From: Anniella stebbinsi
Lineage: Eukaryota; Chordata; Lepidosauria; Squamata; Anniellidae
Length of the DNA: 64,000 nt
Reading direction: 5' to 3'
NCBI GenBank assembly: GCA_029215795.1
Contig: JARDYH010000001.1
Coordinates: forward strand, 120,591,033 to 120,655,032
The translations under genes were made by a program, and so were the position numbers. Below, piece after piece: positions 1 through 11,106 of this stretch (position 1 is the stretch's first letter; each line of letters starts with the position of its first letter). The notes beneath the pieces were generated by a model. That model was given only the letters and a program-made list of their open reading frames with translations, did not search any database and was not told the DNA's origin.

Positions 1-2065
1 TATCAACTTCCCCCTAAATTTCTCCCAGATCTCCACTATATTTACCAACAAAGGGTTGTCCAGTCCCTTTAATTCTTTCTTTTGAATTTTCTTAAAGAAA
101 ATATTTTTCAATTTATAATCTATTTCCCCAGTTTGCGTCTCCAACCACTCCAGATCTTCCTCCCCTAGAATACAGCTTATAACATACCTTAACTGATTAG
201 CTATATAATAGTACTTAATATTTGGAAGCCCTAAACCTCCCTTCTTTTGAGCCTTATACCATAACCCTTTATTAATCCTGGCTTTCTTATCCCCATTACA
301 ATATGCATTGATTATATTTTGCCAACTTTTCAGCTCTACATCTGATATTTTAATTGGTAACATTCTAAACAAAAAATTAATCTTAGGTAAAATCTTCATT
401 TTAATAATTGCTATTCTACCAAACCAAGAATGTTTTAATTTCTTATATACTTCTAATTTCTCCCCTACTTGTTTTTTTAAAGCTACCAAATTAAGTTCCT
501 CAAGCCTATCTAAATCTCTATCAATGTTAATACCTAAATAACGTACTATGTTTTTAAGTCTAAGACCCAACTTATCCTTACCTTCTTCCAACTCTTCCTT
601 ATTATAATTAAATAACATCATTTCTGACTTCCCCCAATTTACTTTTAATCCCGTGATTTCTCCAAATTCTCTTAAATGTTTCTTAATCACCTCAGCACTC
701 CCTAGGGGATCTTCTACCGTCAATAAGGTATCGTCCGCAAACATATTCATTTTAATCTTCTCCTTTCTTCCTATCCCCTTCACTCTTTCATCTTCCCTTA
801 TTACATTTGCCAAAATTTCTATTACTATTGCAAATAGGATCGGTGAAAGAGGACATCCCTGTCTAGTTCCTCGGGCTAGTGTAATCTGTTGTGTTAACCC
901 ATCATTAACCAATATTTCCGCTTTATTATTTTTATACAACTTATCCATCACTCCCATAAAACAATCTCCAAACCCAAATGTTTTTAATATTGTTTTAAGT
1001 GCTGGCCATTCCACACAATCAAAGGCTTTGAATATATCCAATGCTAGCAGACCTGCTTTTAAATTCCTTTTTTTTAATGATACTAATTATATTTAATACT
1101 CTTCCCATTAAATTAGGCATTTGCCTACCCAGGATAAATCCACACTGATCTTTTTTAATATATTTACTAATAAATGTGGCCATTCTTTTTGCCAATATTG
1201 CTGTAAAAATCTTTGAATCTTGATTTATTAAGGAAATTGGTCTATATGATGCGGGATCCGTTAAATCCTTACCTGGTTTCGGAATTAATATAATCAGGGA
1301 ATGTTCCCATGATGGCGGAGTCTTCCCCCCTTCTATTATAGTATTAAATAATTTCTTTAATCTTGGTACTAAAATTCCTTTAAAAAGCTTATAATACTCC
1401 GACCCCAAACCATCCAACCCCGGTGATTTTCCTCCTTTTAATTTATCAATAACTCCCTCTATCTCTTTTTCCGTAACTAAACCTTCCATATAATCCCTGT
1501 CCTGTTCCTGCAATTTTATTTTCCAATTCCTCTCTACATATTCCAATATCTTATCTTGCGGTCCCGATCCTGATGTATATAATTCACTATAAAAGTCCTC
1601 AAATATACTTAATTTATCTTTCATTAAATTACAACTATTCCCTGCCTTATCCTTTATTGTCCCTATCATATTCTTAGCCTTTTCCAACTGTGTGGATCTA
1701 GCCAGCATCTTTGAGTTTCTATTACTATATTCAAAAAAGTCTCTTTTTAAATACAACAAATTCTTTTGAACTTGTTCTAATTCTTCTTTCTCTAATTCCT
1801 TTTTCTTAGCTTGAATTTGGGCTAATAGGCGTTTATCTTTTGTCTCCTTTAACTTTTCTTCCAAACTTCTTATCTCCTCTTCAATCTTTTTATTTTGAGC
1901 TTCCTGTTGTTTTTTTAATGTGCATCTTTCCCTAATACAAATCCCTCTTACTACAGCTTTCATTGTGTCCCATAATATGTCCTGCCGGTTGTTCTCTTTT
2001 TCATTAATCTCCCAAATTTCCTGCAGTTCTTTCTTTATTTTCTCCATTATATCCTTTTTATTCAT
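1..2065 (-). pseudogene. L1 LINE ORF2 (reverse transcriptase), 5'-truncated, one frameshift
   Basis: Reading the minus strand from 2065 gives a lysine/glutamate-rich linker, then an L1-type reverse transcriptase: SPGLDGLGSEYYK, then ASYRPISLINQDSKIF, then, after a frameshift, LALDIFKAFD, GTRQGCPLSP and the catalytic FADD (730-741). I translated the whole 1-1020 stretch by hand and found no stop, so the frame runs off the left edge through the post-RT domain. The first frame ends at 1019; the shift lies at a run of eight T (A on the coding strand) at 1068-1075. The upstream endonuclease domain is absent: recognisable L1 stops at about 2077, where another repeat begins, so the copy is 5'-truncated or was cut there. 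It would have encoded the enzyme that nicks and reverse-transcribes L1 RNA. One lesion in 2 kb suggests a young insertion. The family is certain; subfamily is not. Confidence 0.93.
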
Positions 2066-2077
2066 ATTTTTTAATTT

Positions 2078-2427
2078 TCAGATGGGGGGAGGACCGAGGA
2101 GGCGCGGTTTTTTTGGAGGCGCGGAGGTGGCACAGCGAGCTTATGGCTCGCTGCACCACCCCCTTCTGTGCCCAGCCCATGGCGACCAATCAGTGGTCGC
2201 CACAGACTTGGCACGCCTCCAAGAAGCGCCGGAGAAAAAGCGACAGACGGCAATTGCCATCGTCACTTCGCTCCAAACTAAAAAAGTTGGACTAAATGCC
2301 CGACTTTTTTAGTGCGGCGCTTTGGGGCTTTGCCCCTAGATGGCTTCAGATTGGCGGCAGCATCATGTAACCCAGCTGCCGCCAATCCAAAGCCACCGCG
2401 ACGGAAAGGGACCATTTAGAGGTACCC
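2078..2427 (-). mobile_element. Short non-autonomous DNA element, family B copy 1
   Basis: Read on the minus strand, this segment shares its motif order with 27646-28043 and, more loosely, 26625-27033: a start near TACCTCTA, CTTTCCGTCG, a pair of GGCGGCAG / CTGCCGCC arms around ATCATGTAAC, GGGGCAAAG, an AAAAAAGTCGGGC hairpin arm, then a GC-rich AAGCTCGCTG block. No coding capacity. It abuts the truncated L1 at about 2077. Superfamily is not resolved because clean terminal repeats and a target duplication were not found. Confidence 0.6.
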
Positions 2428-2503
2428 TCTCTTTGTTATAAATATGTTAGGGCTGTTTTCTTTTCTCTGTTTCTCCACTTTGGGTTTTTTGTTTTACTGA
2501 CCA

Positions 2504-2821
2504 TGTTCAGACAACATATTTAGCCCCAGTGTTTTGAGTTAAACATTATGGTTTAGTGTGTCATTTGAACCATGACTGAGAATGTTGTATGAACTATTCC
2601 TAACCATGATGGCTACATACATTTTTTTAATGTTCAGTGTTTTTAATTTTTGTAAACCACCCAGAGAGCTTCGGCTAAGGGGTGGCATATAAATGGAAAT
2701 AATAATAATAATAATAATAATAATAAGAAGAAGAAGAAGAAGAACGGTTTAAACACACTTCCTAACCATTTGCTACAAATGGGTTAGCGGCTTAACCATG
2801 GCTTAGAGTGTTGTCTGAAAA
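2504..2821. mobile_element. MITE family C copy 1, interrupted by a LINE/SINE tail
   Basis: Ends are inverted: TGTTCAGACAAC at 2504 and GTTGTCTGAAAA ending at 2821. The internal words (ATGGTTTAGTGTGTCAT, CTAACCATGATGGCTACAT, GGCTTAACCATGGCTTAG) recur in the shorter copy at 27087-27266. The extra length here is explained by the unrelated insertion at about 2617-2743. A GACC word flanks both ends and may be the remains of a target duplication. Confidence 0.7.
2617..2743 (+). mobile_element. 3' tail of a squamate-type LINE/SINE with (AAT)n(AAG)n
   Basis: The words GTAAACCACCCAGAGAGC, TTCGGCTAAGGGGTGG and CATATAAATGG followed by AAT and AAG triplets form the usual 3' end of L2-derived elements in squamates. 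It sits inside the MITE at 2504-2821 and splits it, so it inserted later. The 5' edge is approximate. Confidence 0.65.
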
Positions 2822-5800
2822 GACCTTTTGTAGTTTATGTGTTGTTTTTGATGGTTTGGGAGTTTAATTATATATTTATTTTCTTCAGTAATTTATATCT
2901 CATTTTTAAAAAAAAGAAACACAAAGCGTTTTACTGCAGTAAAAAATGCATATAATGAAATCAAATTCATAAAATGCAAGAAAGAATCATATATAAAGAA
3001 AAGTGTGCCCTTAGAAGGCAGAAGAAGCATATGATGCAGCCATCTTGCTGAAGCTAAGCCAATTAGGGTCTGGTCAGTAGCCAAGTGGGAGACTGCCTGA
3101 GAACCCTATCTACACCACCTTGGGTTCCATCATGGAAAAAAGTGGGGGTTTAACTAATTAATTAATAAATATAGGTTAAAGAAGAGCCGAATGGGAACTT
3201 CCCACATTCCTGGTTTGTGATTTCATCTGTGACTTGAAATGCAGAAAACAGTAACTCTGAAAAGAACATTCCATGTGGCAAAGGGATTTGTACAGCCATG
3301 TATCACTCCCCCCCCCACCTCCGCCTATGTGCACTGTGCATGCTAGATGAAGCTTGTGATTCCATGTATCCATCTTCTGTCTTAACATGCAGACAATCTT
3401 CCTGGGCTATACACCAGTTACAAGCAGCTTGCAGTGTGTGTGGGAGTGCTGAATAAGTTTCCCCAGACCCAGATAAACCCCTCTGTAGGCTTGCCTTTAT
3501 AGATATGTGCGTGGAGGTTTCAGATATTTCAATTGCTTCTGAAATTCAAACACTCTCACAGACTAGTTGCCTATTAAGCAGGTGCCACACAATCACATCT
3601 AGATAGGAAAATGCCATTTGGGATTTCATTTTCTAAATGCCCCACGCCTGTTTAGAAAATGAAATGAAGTTTAATCCCTGTGTGAATTGTAATCTGCAAC
3701 ACTCAGAACAGATCGGCCTATGTGGGAATCTCTGTAGCTTGCATAGCCTGTGTCCGAGCATCTTAAGCAATTTAGTGTAATGCAGTCTGGAAATAATTTT
3801 CTCTCCTCTCTAGCAGTTTACTCTGTGTCTGCGTGGGTGTTTGTAGTGGAGGTGTCTTGGGCTTGCTAATGAAACTAAGGACATGAATAATATTTGACTG
3901 CTGCTGCGTGATGCTTCTGAGAGCAGTGTTCATTTGTCTCTGTAGTTATTTGAGAGCAAGCAGCCAGTGTGTGTGCAGGCAATCCAAGCACTATCCTCAG
4001 CTTCATTGTTCCACATCTCTTAATCTTAATCTTACTCTATTGCATGATTTTAAAAGAAAACGAGGAATCTACATTTTGTTAAAAAAAAAGATCAGATAGT
4101 GATTACTATGATTTAAGTAGGAATTGGGATTTAAAAATAACATCATAAGTTTGGCAGGTTGGGTTTTACTGGGTGTGATCCACATAAGAATGAGGAAGGT
4201 TGTGAATGTCATTTCCTTGCTAGCCACTAAACCTTTCAGATGGAACCATATTTACAACTGCAGCTGCCATCTGGAGAGGGACTTTCCATTATATTTATTT
4301 TTTAGATGAGGGAGGGAAAGAAGCAAACAATTATATCTTAGAACAGTGTATTTTTTTCTTGCAGTAAATAGAAAATGGCAGATACCAAACTGATTACAAA
4401 GAGCGGAGAAGGGAAAGAAGCAAGTTTAGGTCTAATAAAGAACAAATTGCATTAACCAGAGGAATTAATTTGACTGAAAGATAAAAGACAAATACACAAT
4501 TAATTAAAATGATCTTATTTCCTATGCCAAGACATATTAAACATGGCCAGAAATGTAATAAGGGAACAAAAAGTCAAGATGATGATGTTTGCCAGTTAGA
4601 AGGAGTAATTTTTACATTTGGTTTTGTGAAGGCCCCCTGTTTGAGCCCACAGCTCAACTTAAGGAGGGGGGGGGGAATTAAATATGCAGTGGCACATTAT
4701 GCGATTGTTCTCCTACCCGCCTGTTCATATGCCTGCTTCAAATTAAGGGTTTAGTGTCATGGAAACGGCTTCTTTATTTGGAGAGCTGCTGCAGCAGTAC
4801 CAGAAGCAAACAGAGCGTGCAAAAAAAAAGAATGGGGTGGGGAAGGTAGGTATGTTGACTAGTCTGTATGTCTAACATTATCTAGCATGCTTTCAACATA
4901 CTTTTATGAAAGGCCAGGGGTTCAGAAATACTTGATGCATTTATTTTGCAGCGTATTGTAAATCCTCTCAGCACTGCCACGTGTCAGTCACCTGCACAAA
5001 CATCACTGTTTTGTAACTAAATTGTACATTTGTACATTTTAATTAGAAGACTTTTACCTATTGGTAACTCTGCAAATGTTTATGAAATCTGTATTCACAC
5101 ACAGACAGCACTTATCCATTTAAACAGATGAGTTCTGATTAGTCTATGTTTTGGCATGTGTAGAAAATATTATTTTAGTGATGTGTCACTCTTATCACAG
5201 AAGAAAATAAGAGCTGGCAGGCAAAAGCCATATGACATTTCTTAGGCCCGGAAAGAAGGGAACTCTTATTTTATCACTTAATTTAAATAAGTATTTGGGG
5301 AAGTAAGACTACCAGGCACCACTTTCTAGCTTTCGTGGCAGCTTGTGCTGTTTTTCTAGGTGTGATTTAAATGATGTGGCAATTTCAGCTGGTTAGAAGC
5401 AGAGGAGTGTTACCGAGGCAAAAAATAACTGCACATGATATTTTGTTAAAGCAGACTAAAAATGGCAGTAGCTGACGGAGCTTTTTAATATCACGTGAAG
5501 GTGACGTTAATGTGAATATTAATGCCATTGCAATGTCTTCCAATTTCTGCTATTCTGCTGGTTCTGTTCCACCCCATCTAAAGGCTGAAATGGGACTCAG
5601 TCCCTAGGTAACAGCCGCCATTGCTACCCTGTGATGGAGTTCATAGCTCAATTCTGGGATAACATTACTTCTGGAGAGATGGAGAGAAGAGGAAAGGGTT
5701 GTATGCAAATAGCTGGAGGTGAGGGTCCTGATGAAGATGGTGGTAGCAGGAGGGCCAACAGGTGGGAAATGAAAGCCTGGGAAGAGGTCTCTCTTTCTCT

Positions 5801-6681
5801 AACCTCAATGGCAAATCATAAACTCCCTCCCACCACTTCTAATTAAGGCAGGACAATCCTCTAAATTTGGGGTTTTACATGCGAGTCAGGAAAGACACCC
5901 CCCCCTAAATTTCCATATGTCCAACCAACCATCCAACCACAGCCTCAACAGCAAAAAACCATTACAAAAAACTCATAGAGCTCCCTTTCCATCTCTTCCC
6001 CTACTACCTAGGCACATTCAATCTAAGACAAGCCAGGTGTTAGTTCCAAATATAGTTTAGTGTGAAAGTTACATCAACACAACATGCCACTCCAGCTCCC
6101 AGGTTTAGCTTTTGACCTGGCCTTGGAACTAGTTCTCCTGTGCTGTTTTCTTTGTTTCCTTAGATTGGTATCCCTCCAGTGACCCAGAAGACCTCACTGG
6201 GCCAGGTTTTCCCAAGCACTTCTATCCAGGGACCTTCTAACCAGTCAGAAAAACTCATCCGCAAATAAGGGCACTACAATCCTTCCTTTGTGCAGGGATC
6301 TCCGGAGTCCTTTGTATCTTCTAAAGAAAAACAAATGCATATCTTCCTGCCCCTTCAGCTACCAAACTGCCTCTCCCCTTTTCCTCTTCGTCATCCCTTT
6401 TATTACCCTTTGATTGGCCACAGGTAGCCCTACAGGTAACAACTTGAGGGGCAGAGGAGGTCTCATTCTGTTTGGTTATCCACAAGTGCTGGATTCCCCC
6501 CTTTTTTTCTCAGGTTTCTCCCTCACCCCCACATATGTATGGGTAGGAATCCCTGTCACAAACCTGTTAACAAGTTACTACTTATTAATAGCTGAAGACC
6601 TCCCCACTTAATCCAGTCCCCAGTTTCTGGTCAATTCATGACTCTGAACATTCTCCCAGAAGACTAGGGGTATGGTTTTTG
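2822..6681. other. Gene-free, mostly unique sequence
   Basis: No exon-like reading frame, RNA gene or clear repeat was recognised on either strand. Open frames are short, lack domain motifs and are no longer than chance would give. Short G or C homopolymers occur (for example 4666-4674). Confidence 0.6.
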
Positions 6682-6835
6682 TAGGGTGACCAGATCGCCC
6701 TGGATTTCCCGTTCCTAACCGGGAAAACTGGGGCAATCCGGGCCGACAGGGGGAGTGCGGGAGCAAACCGGGGAAAGGATCAGCTCTCCTCCCACCCTTA
6801 AATGCCCACGCTGCTCCCTTGCCTCTACAAGAAAC

Positions 6836-6944
6836 AAGTGCTCAGCATTAGGGAGCGTCAACAAATTCCTTGTCTGGTGGCTAAAGCTAACTGCTTTAGC
6901 CACCAGACAAGGAATTTGTTGACGCTCCCTAACACTGAGCACTT
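6836..6944. repeat. Internal palindrome 1 of the hAT-like element
   Basis: Two arms of about 50 bases, AAGTGCTCAGCATTAGGG and its near-perfect inverse CCCTAACACTGAGCACTT, face each other across a few bases around 6888. The arms meet at GCTAAAGC / GCTTTAGC. Confidence 0.9.
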
Positions 6945-6970
6945 CTTTCCTGCCAGCGCTGCTCCCCAGC

Positions 6971-7100
6971 CTCAGCAGGAAACAAGTGCTCAGCGTTAGG
7001 GAGTGTCAACAAATTCCTTGTCTGGTGGCTAACTGCTTTAGCCACCAGACAAGGAATTTGTTGACGCTCCCTAATGCTGAGCACTTGTTTCCTGCGGAGG
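6971..7100. repeat. Internal palindrome 2 of the hAT-like element
   Basis: Second copy of the hairpin just upstream, slightly longer: arms run from CCTCAGCAGGAAACAAG to CTTGTTTCCTGCGGAGG. The centre is GGTGGCTAACTG-CTTTAGCCACC. The two hairpins are in tandem with 26 bases between them. Confidence 0.9.
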
Positions 7101-7659
7101 CTGGGGAACAGCGCGGGCATTTTAAAGCAGGCTCTTCCTCCTCTTTTGCGTGCTGCTGCTGTTCCTCAGATACCTCCAGGGAGCCCAGGAGCAGGGCAAG
7201 AAGGGTGAGGGGGCTGCAGGGGGTCACGCAGCAGTGGAGGAGATTGGCGGTAGCAGCGGAGGACCCGGTAGGTCCGGGCTGGGTTTTTTTGGGGGGGCGG
7301 GTGGCTTGGTGGGGGGGGGGTTGTTTCTGGTGGGGGGTGGCAGGGGTGTCTGTTGGCCGCATGGCAGGCGGCCTTTTTAATTTTTTTATTTTATGTTCGG
7401 GGGGCTGCTTTGGTGTGGTGGCCATTTTGGACCTGGATTTTGCTTTCCAAAATCTGGTCACCCTAGGTTTTTGGGTTTGTTTTTTAATAACAAGGATATT
7501 TTGTTTAAAAAGAATGGTGACTTCACAAGGATGATATTAAATAGATTTTCATTTTACTAAAGGGTCATAAGAGAGCTTTTCTGTGGTGGGGCCCAGATGC
7601 AGGGTTTTTGCTCCTACTAGGAGTCACTCCGGAACTCATAGCTGAGGAAATTTGAAAGT

Positions 7660-8655
7660 GGTTCACACACACATATCTAGAAAAGGACAGTCTTTCTCCT
7701 TAATAATATACCAATACCTGGCCTTCCTCTGTATGACGACCTGTATAGCACTCCGCTGAAGCACTCCGCTGAATAGTGCTATAATGTCTCCCCTCAGTCT
7801 TCTGTTCTTCAGGCTAAACATGCCCAGTTCTTTCAGTCTCTCCTCATAGGGTTTTGTTTCCAGATCCCTGATCATCCTCGTTGCCCTCCTCTGAGCCCCC
7901 TCCAGCTTGTCTACATCCTTCTTGAAGTGTGGTGCTCAGAACTGGATGCAATACTCAAGATGAGGTCTAACCAGTGCCGAATAGAGGGGGATCAGTATTT
8001 CGCACAATTTGGAAGCTATACTTCTATTAATGCAGCCAAAATAGCATTTGCTTTTTTTGCAGCCACATCACACTGTTGGCTCATATTCAGCTTGTGATCT
8101 ACAACAATTCCAAGATCCTTGTCGCTTGTAGTATTGCTGAGCCAAGTATCCCCCCATCTTGTAACTGTGCATTTGTTTTCTTTTTCCTAGGTGTAGAACT
8201 TGGCATTTATCCCTATTAAATTTCATCCTGTTGTTTTCAGCCCAGCACTCCAGCCTATCAAGATCACTTTGAAGTTTGTTTCTGTCTTCCAGGGTATTAG
8301 GTATCCCACCCAATTTTGTGTCATCTGCAAATCTGATAAGCATTCCCTGCACCTCCTCATCCAAGTCATGAATAAAAATATTGAAGAGCACTGGACCCCG
8401 GCTTGAGTCCCCAGTTTGAGAAGGTACCATTGCTAAGCACTCTTTGAGTCAGATTCTGTACCAGCTGTGGATCTACCTAATAGTTGTTCCATCTAGCCCA
8501 CTTTTAGCTAGCTTGCTGATCAGAATGTCGTGTGGTACTTTGTCAAAGCCTTTGCTGAAGTCAAGATACGTTATGTCCACAGCATTCCCACAGTCCACAA
8601 AGGAGGTTACCCAATCAAAGAACGAGATCAGATTAGTCTGGCAGGATCTGTACAT
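7660..8655 (-). pseudogene. CR1 LINE reverse transcriptase and 3' region, truncated
   Basis: On the minus strand the frame at 8655-8473 reads VDITYLDFSKGFDKVPHDIL, the CR1 RT core. The frame at 8430-8068 continues with GPVLFNIFIHDLDEEVQG, the catalytic FADDTKLGG, and NRMKFNRDKCQVLHLG. Below 8068 are the terminal coding words ([23 protein letters not shown] at about 7850-7790) typical of CR1. Frames are shifted relative to each other and the 5' two-thirds are missing. CR1 elements are common in all reptiles, so this says little about species. Confidence 0.92.
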
Positions 8656-8778
8656 TTTTAGCTATGTAAATTATTTATGTTTATATTGTTCTGATTTTAT
8701 CTGTACGCCGCCCTGAGATCCCAGTGACATTAGGGCGGGATACAAATGTTTTAATAAATAAAATAAATAAAACAAATG
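8656..8778 (+). mobile_element. LINE/SINE 3' tail with AATAAATA repeats
   Basis: The words CGCCCTGAGATCCCAGTGAC, TTAGGGCGGGATACAAATG and an AATAAATAAA tail are the 3' end of an L2-derived squamate element. It abuts the CR1 fragment at its 5' side. The 5' edge is approximate. Confidence 0.6.
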
Positions 8779-9334
8779 ATTCAGACACCTCATTGTGCAG
8801 AGTTATGAATTGCGTGGAAGCCTACACATGTACCTGCAAAGACCCCACTGCAGGAATTCAGGCTGTATGCATGGACACCTTTGGGTGGAGTTACATGATA
8901 ACACAATGTTGGGAGGCAGGGCTACTTGGCTACTAATACTAGTTTGAATAAGGCCTGCATAGTGTGACAAAAGGGAGCCTATTTTGTGCAAGGTTGTGTG
9001 GAAGACTATGACCCCCTCTAAAAGAGGTCGCTTTTACGGCTGAATCTCCGAATATGCGCATTAACTTATAGTTAAGTTTACACCTAATACCTATATATGA
9101 GAGGTGTGAAGGTGAATTTCGGGCTCCATACAATGCTCTTTAAAGTTGTTTACATGTGCTTAATATCATTATTAATTAAGCATATAGCGATGCTCAAATG
9201 GGGACATGTTGACAAAAGCACCACCCTGTTTCCTGGTGGAATTGCCCCCTCAGTTTCCCGCCGTTTGTAACCCTGCCCGCCTGAATCTCCCACCTTTGGT
9301 TACCTGGGTTACCTGCCGTTGGTCACCTGGTTCA

Positions 9335-10522
9335 CCTCTTCCTTTGTGCCCAATCGCCATTTCTAGTAGTCCCCCCCCCCCCAACTGCACAGGAGTAAAT
9401 GGAACTGCAAGCCTATGGCTTCGGACAGGCTCTTACGGGATGTCTTGCCCACCACTTTCTGATTCCTCCAGCCACACTTTCCTTTGCAATCGGCTTCTGC
9501 CCTCCTTTAAACAGGATTTGTTGAATAAAGATATCCCAGTCGTATCTCAGTAATAACTTGTCTTTTTGGTGATCGGCAACATACACCCAAAACATACGTA
9601 CATATGCACGCCTCCCGGGGAGGAATTCCCCCCACCTGCTTAGGAGTAAACAGAAATGCAAGCCTATGGATATATGCCAGAGCAGCACTACCTGTGACCG
9701 GTGGTGCTTGGGCCAGGCTCGTATGGGATGGGACGGGAGAAACCCTGCAGGACACTCCCCCCCAATGCTAGCTCCAGATGCCCCTTATCTCCCCCTGCTT
9801 CGCAACCTCCTACTAGGCACATCTGCCACTGCAAGGGCAAATTTTTGTGTAGCCTTTCTGTTACAATGTTGCTTTTCGCACTGATGTCCCAGTTCCATAC
9901 AAACTTCTCATTATTCTGCCTGTCTCCGGACACCGAGATGCCAGCACAGTTCGGTTCTGGAATGCCCAATGCTGAGCGGTCCAGAGGGCAACCTCGCCAT
10001 CCCAGCAGGTCTCTGTGTTGCAGAGGTGGGTTACTGGGCAGGCGGGAGGACTGGGCGCTGCCCCCCCAAAAACCCCTGGCTGGCACTGATGTTTCTTTGT
10101 CCCCTCTTCCCCTGTCCCCTCTTCCACACACAGTGTGGCTGCTGTTATTCCGCCTAGCTGTACTCAAGAGACAGAATGGTTGGTTGCAGCTGAGCCTCTG
10201 CGGTACGGAGCACTCATTGCATGTCCTTCAGCATCGAATGAGGAGACTCAAGCATATTGTCTGGTGTGCCAATCGGCAGTGCCATTAGAATGACCAGGCA
10301 GGGACACCCCCACCGTGTGAGCAGCGGCTGTGACGTGGCGTCTGTGGACTGACATTCCTTCCCATATGGTTCGCCGCATTCCGCTCATTCCCTTGTGTTC
10401 CCAACCTGCACGTGCCTTTCTTTCTGATTACTCCATCCATGCTTTGCAATGGGCTTGTAGAATAAAGATATTGCAGTGGTATCTCAGTACTAAATGATCG
10501 TTTTGGCCCGATACACCAGACA
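9335..10522 (+). repeat. Diverged direct repeats with AATAAA, LTR-like
   Basis: About 9335-9594 and 10258-10522 are direct, diverged repeats of roughly 260 bases. Shared words in order: GTGCCCAATCGCC / GTGTGCCAATCGG, CTTTGCAAT, GAATAAAGATAT, GTATCTCAGTA. The second has inverted ends TGTCTGGTGT and ACACCAGACA and an AATAAA at 10461, as an LTR would. Part of the first recurs again at 9637-9735 (GGAGTAAA, TGCAAGCCTATGG). An LTR pair around a 663-base interior is possible, but no primer-binding site, gag or pol was found. Confidence 0.4.
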
Positions 10523-10655
10523 CACACACACACACACAACTTCCCGGTAAAGCAATGACAGAAGGGAGCGAGGGGGAGGGTTTGCCTTAGCAGATCTCAA
10601 ATTATGCGCACATCTTTATTCCAACCCCCTTGCTTCCTGTAGAACCAGTTCCATA

Positions 10656-10865
10656 TGAGTAGTCCCGCGTCTCGACGAAAGAAAGATTCCAGAGGGGTGT
10701 TAAAAGAAACTTTACTTTAAATACCGGTATGGTCAGCCATTACTAAACAGTCCAACATTACTCAAGGGAAGAAGAAGGAAGTAGGGAAGGAGGAGACAGG
10801 AAATGACAAAGCACAACTGTGGGAGGTGTTCCCGCTGAAGGGGCGAAGGGGCAGTTCTTCATACA
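10656..10865 (-). mobile_element. LTR-like segment, reverse orientation
   Basis: The inverse complement of 22362-22632 contains the same words in order: TGAGTAGT, CGCGTCTCGACGAAA, CTCCAG/TTCCAG, TTTAAAAGAAACT, GTCAGCCAT, AAGAAGAAGGAA. Here the segment is plus-written but opposite in sense to the 22-kb copy. A TTTAAATACC stretch could be a remnant core promoter. Target duplications were not found. Confidence 0.45.
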
Positions 10866-11106
10866 TGACATCACCACCACAGTCTGCCTACTATCATCGT
10901 TAATGCGAATGCTCAGAAGTTGATTACACTAACATAAGGCACTGTGACTCTGGAGAAAATTAAAAGTCGCTCTTTAAAGTGGATTCGAAAAAACGCATTA
11001 ACGAGGATAAAAATTGGCTACACGCCTGATTTGCACTCTGTTCTTATAGAGGTAAAACCGTTAATGCACTGTGCGTGAGCCTTAAATCGATCGTCTAGAG
11101 GAACCC

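Larger units (their letters stand above)
6674..7473. mobile_element. hAT-like non-autonomous element, 784 bp, with 8-bp target duplication
   Basis: The element proper is 6682-7465. It begins TAGGGTGACCAGAT and ends with the inverse ATCTGGTCACCCTA. The flanking 8-mer GGTTTTTG is present at 6674-6681 and again, perfectly, at 7466-7473; an 8-bp duplication is the mark of hAT transposases. The interior holds two tandem hairpins (6836-6944 and 6971-7100), then a G-rich stretch. No transposase is encoded, so it would need one in trans. The same terminal word is used by the ~320-bp elements at 16412, 27277, 29213, 29963 and 38823. Confidence 0.88.
9010..11106. mobile_element. ~2.1-kb non-autonomous DNA element related to MITE family A (copy 1)
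   Basis: The left end (GACCCCCTCTAAAAGAGG, then CGCTTTTACGG and TATGCGCATTAAC) lines up with the inverse of the right end of the 350-bp MITE at 41535-41889 (GGTCCCCTCTACAAGG, CGCTTTTGC, TTATGCGCATAATC). The right end (CACGCCTGATTTGCACTC, TTCTTATAGAGGTAAA, GCCTTAAATCG, CTAGAGGAACCC) lines up with the inverse of that MITE's left end. So this looks like a longer relative with different internal DNA. Internal parts include direct repeats with AATAAA (9335-10522) and an LTR-like piece (10656-10865). No transposase frame is visible. A second, diverged copy ends at 24204. Confidence 0.55.

Noticed and set aside
6986..7534. 182-residue plus-strand frame
   Set aside because: Crosses the hairpins, the G-rich interior and the right boundary of the hAT-like element, so it cannot be a gene.
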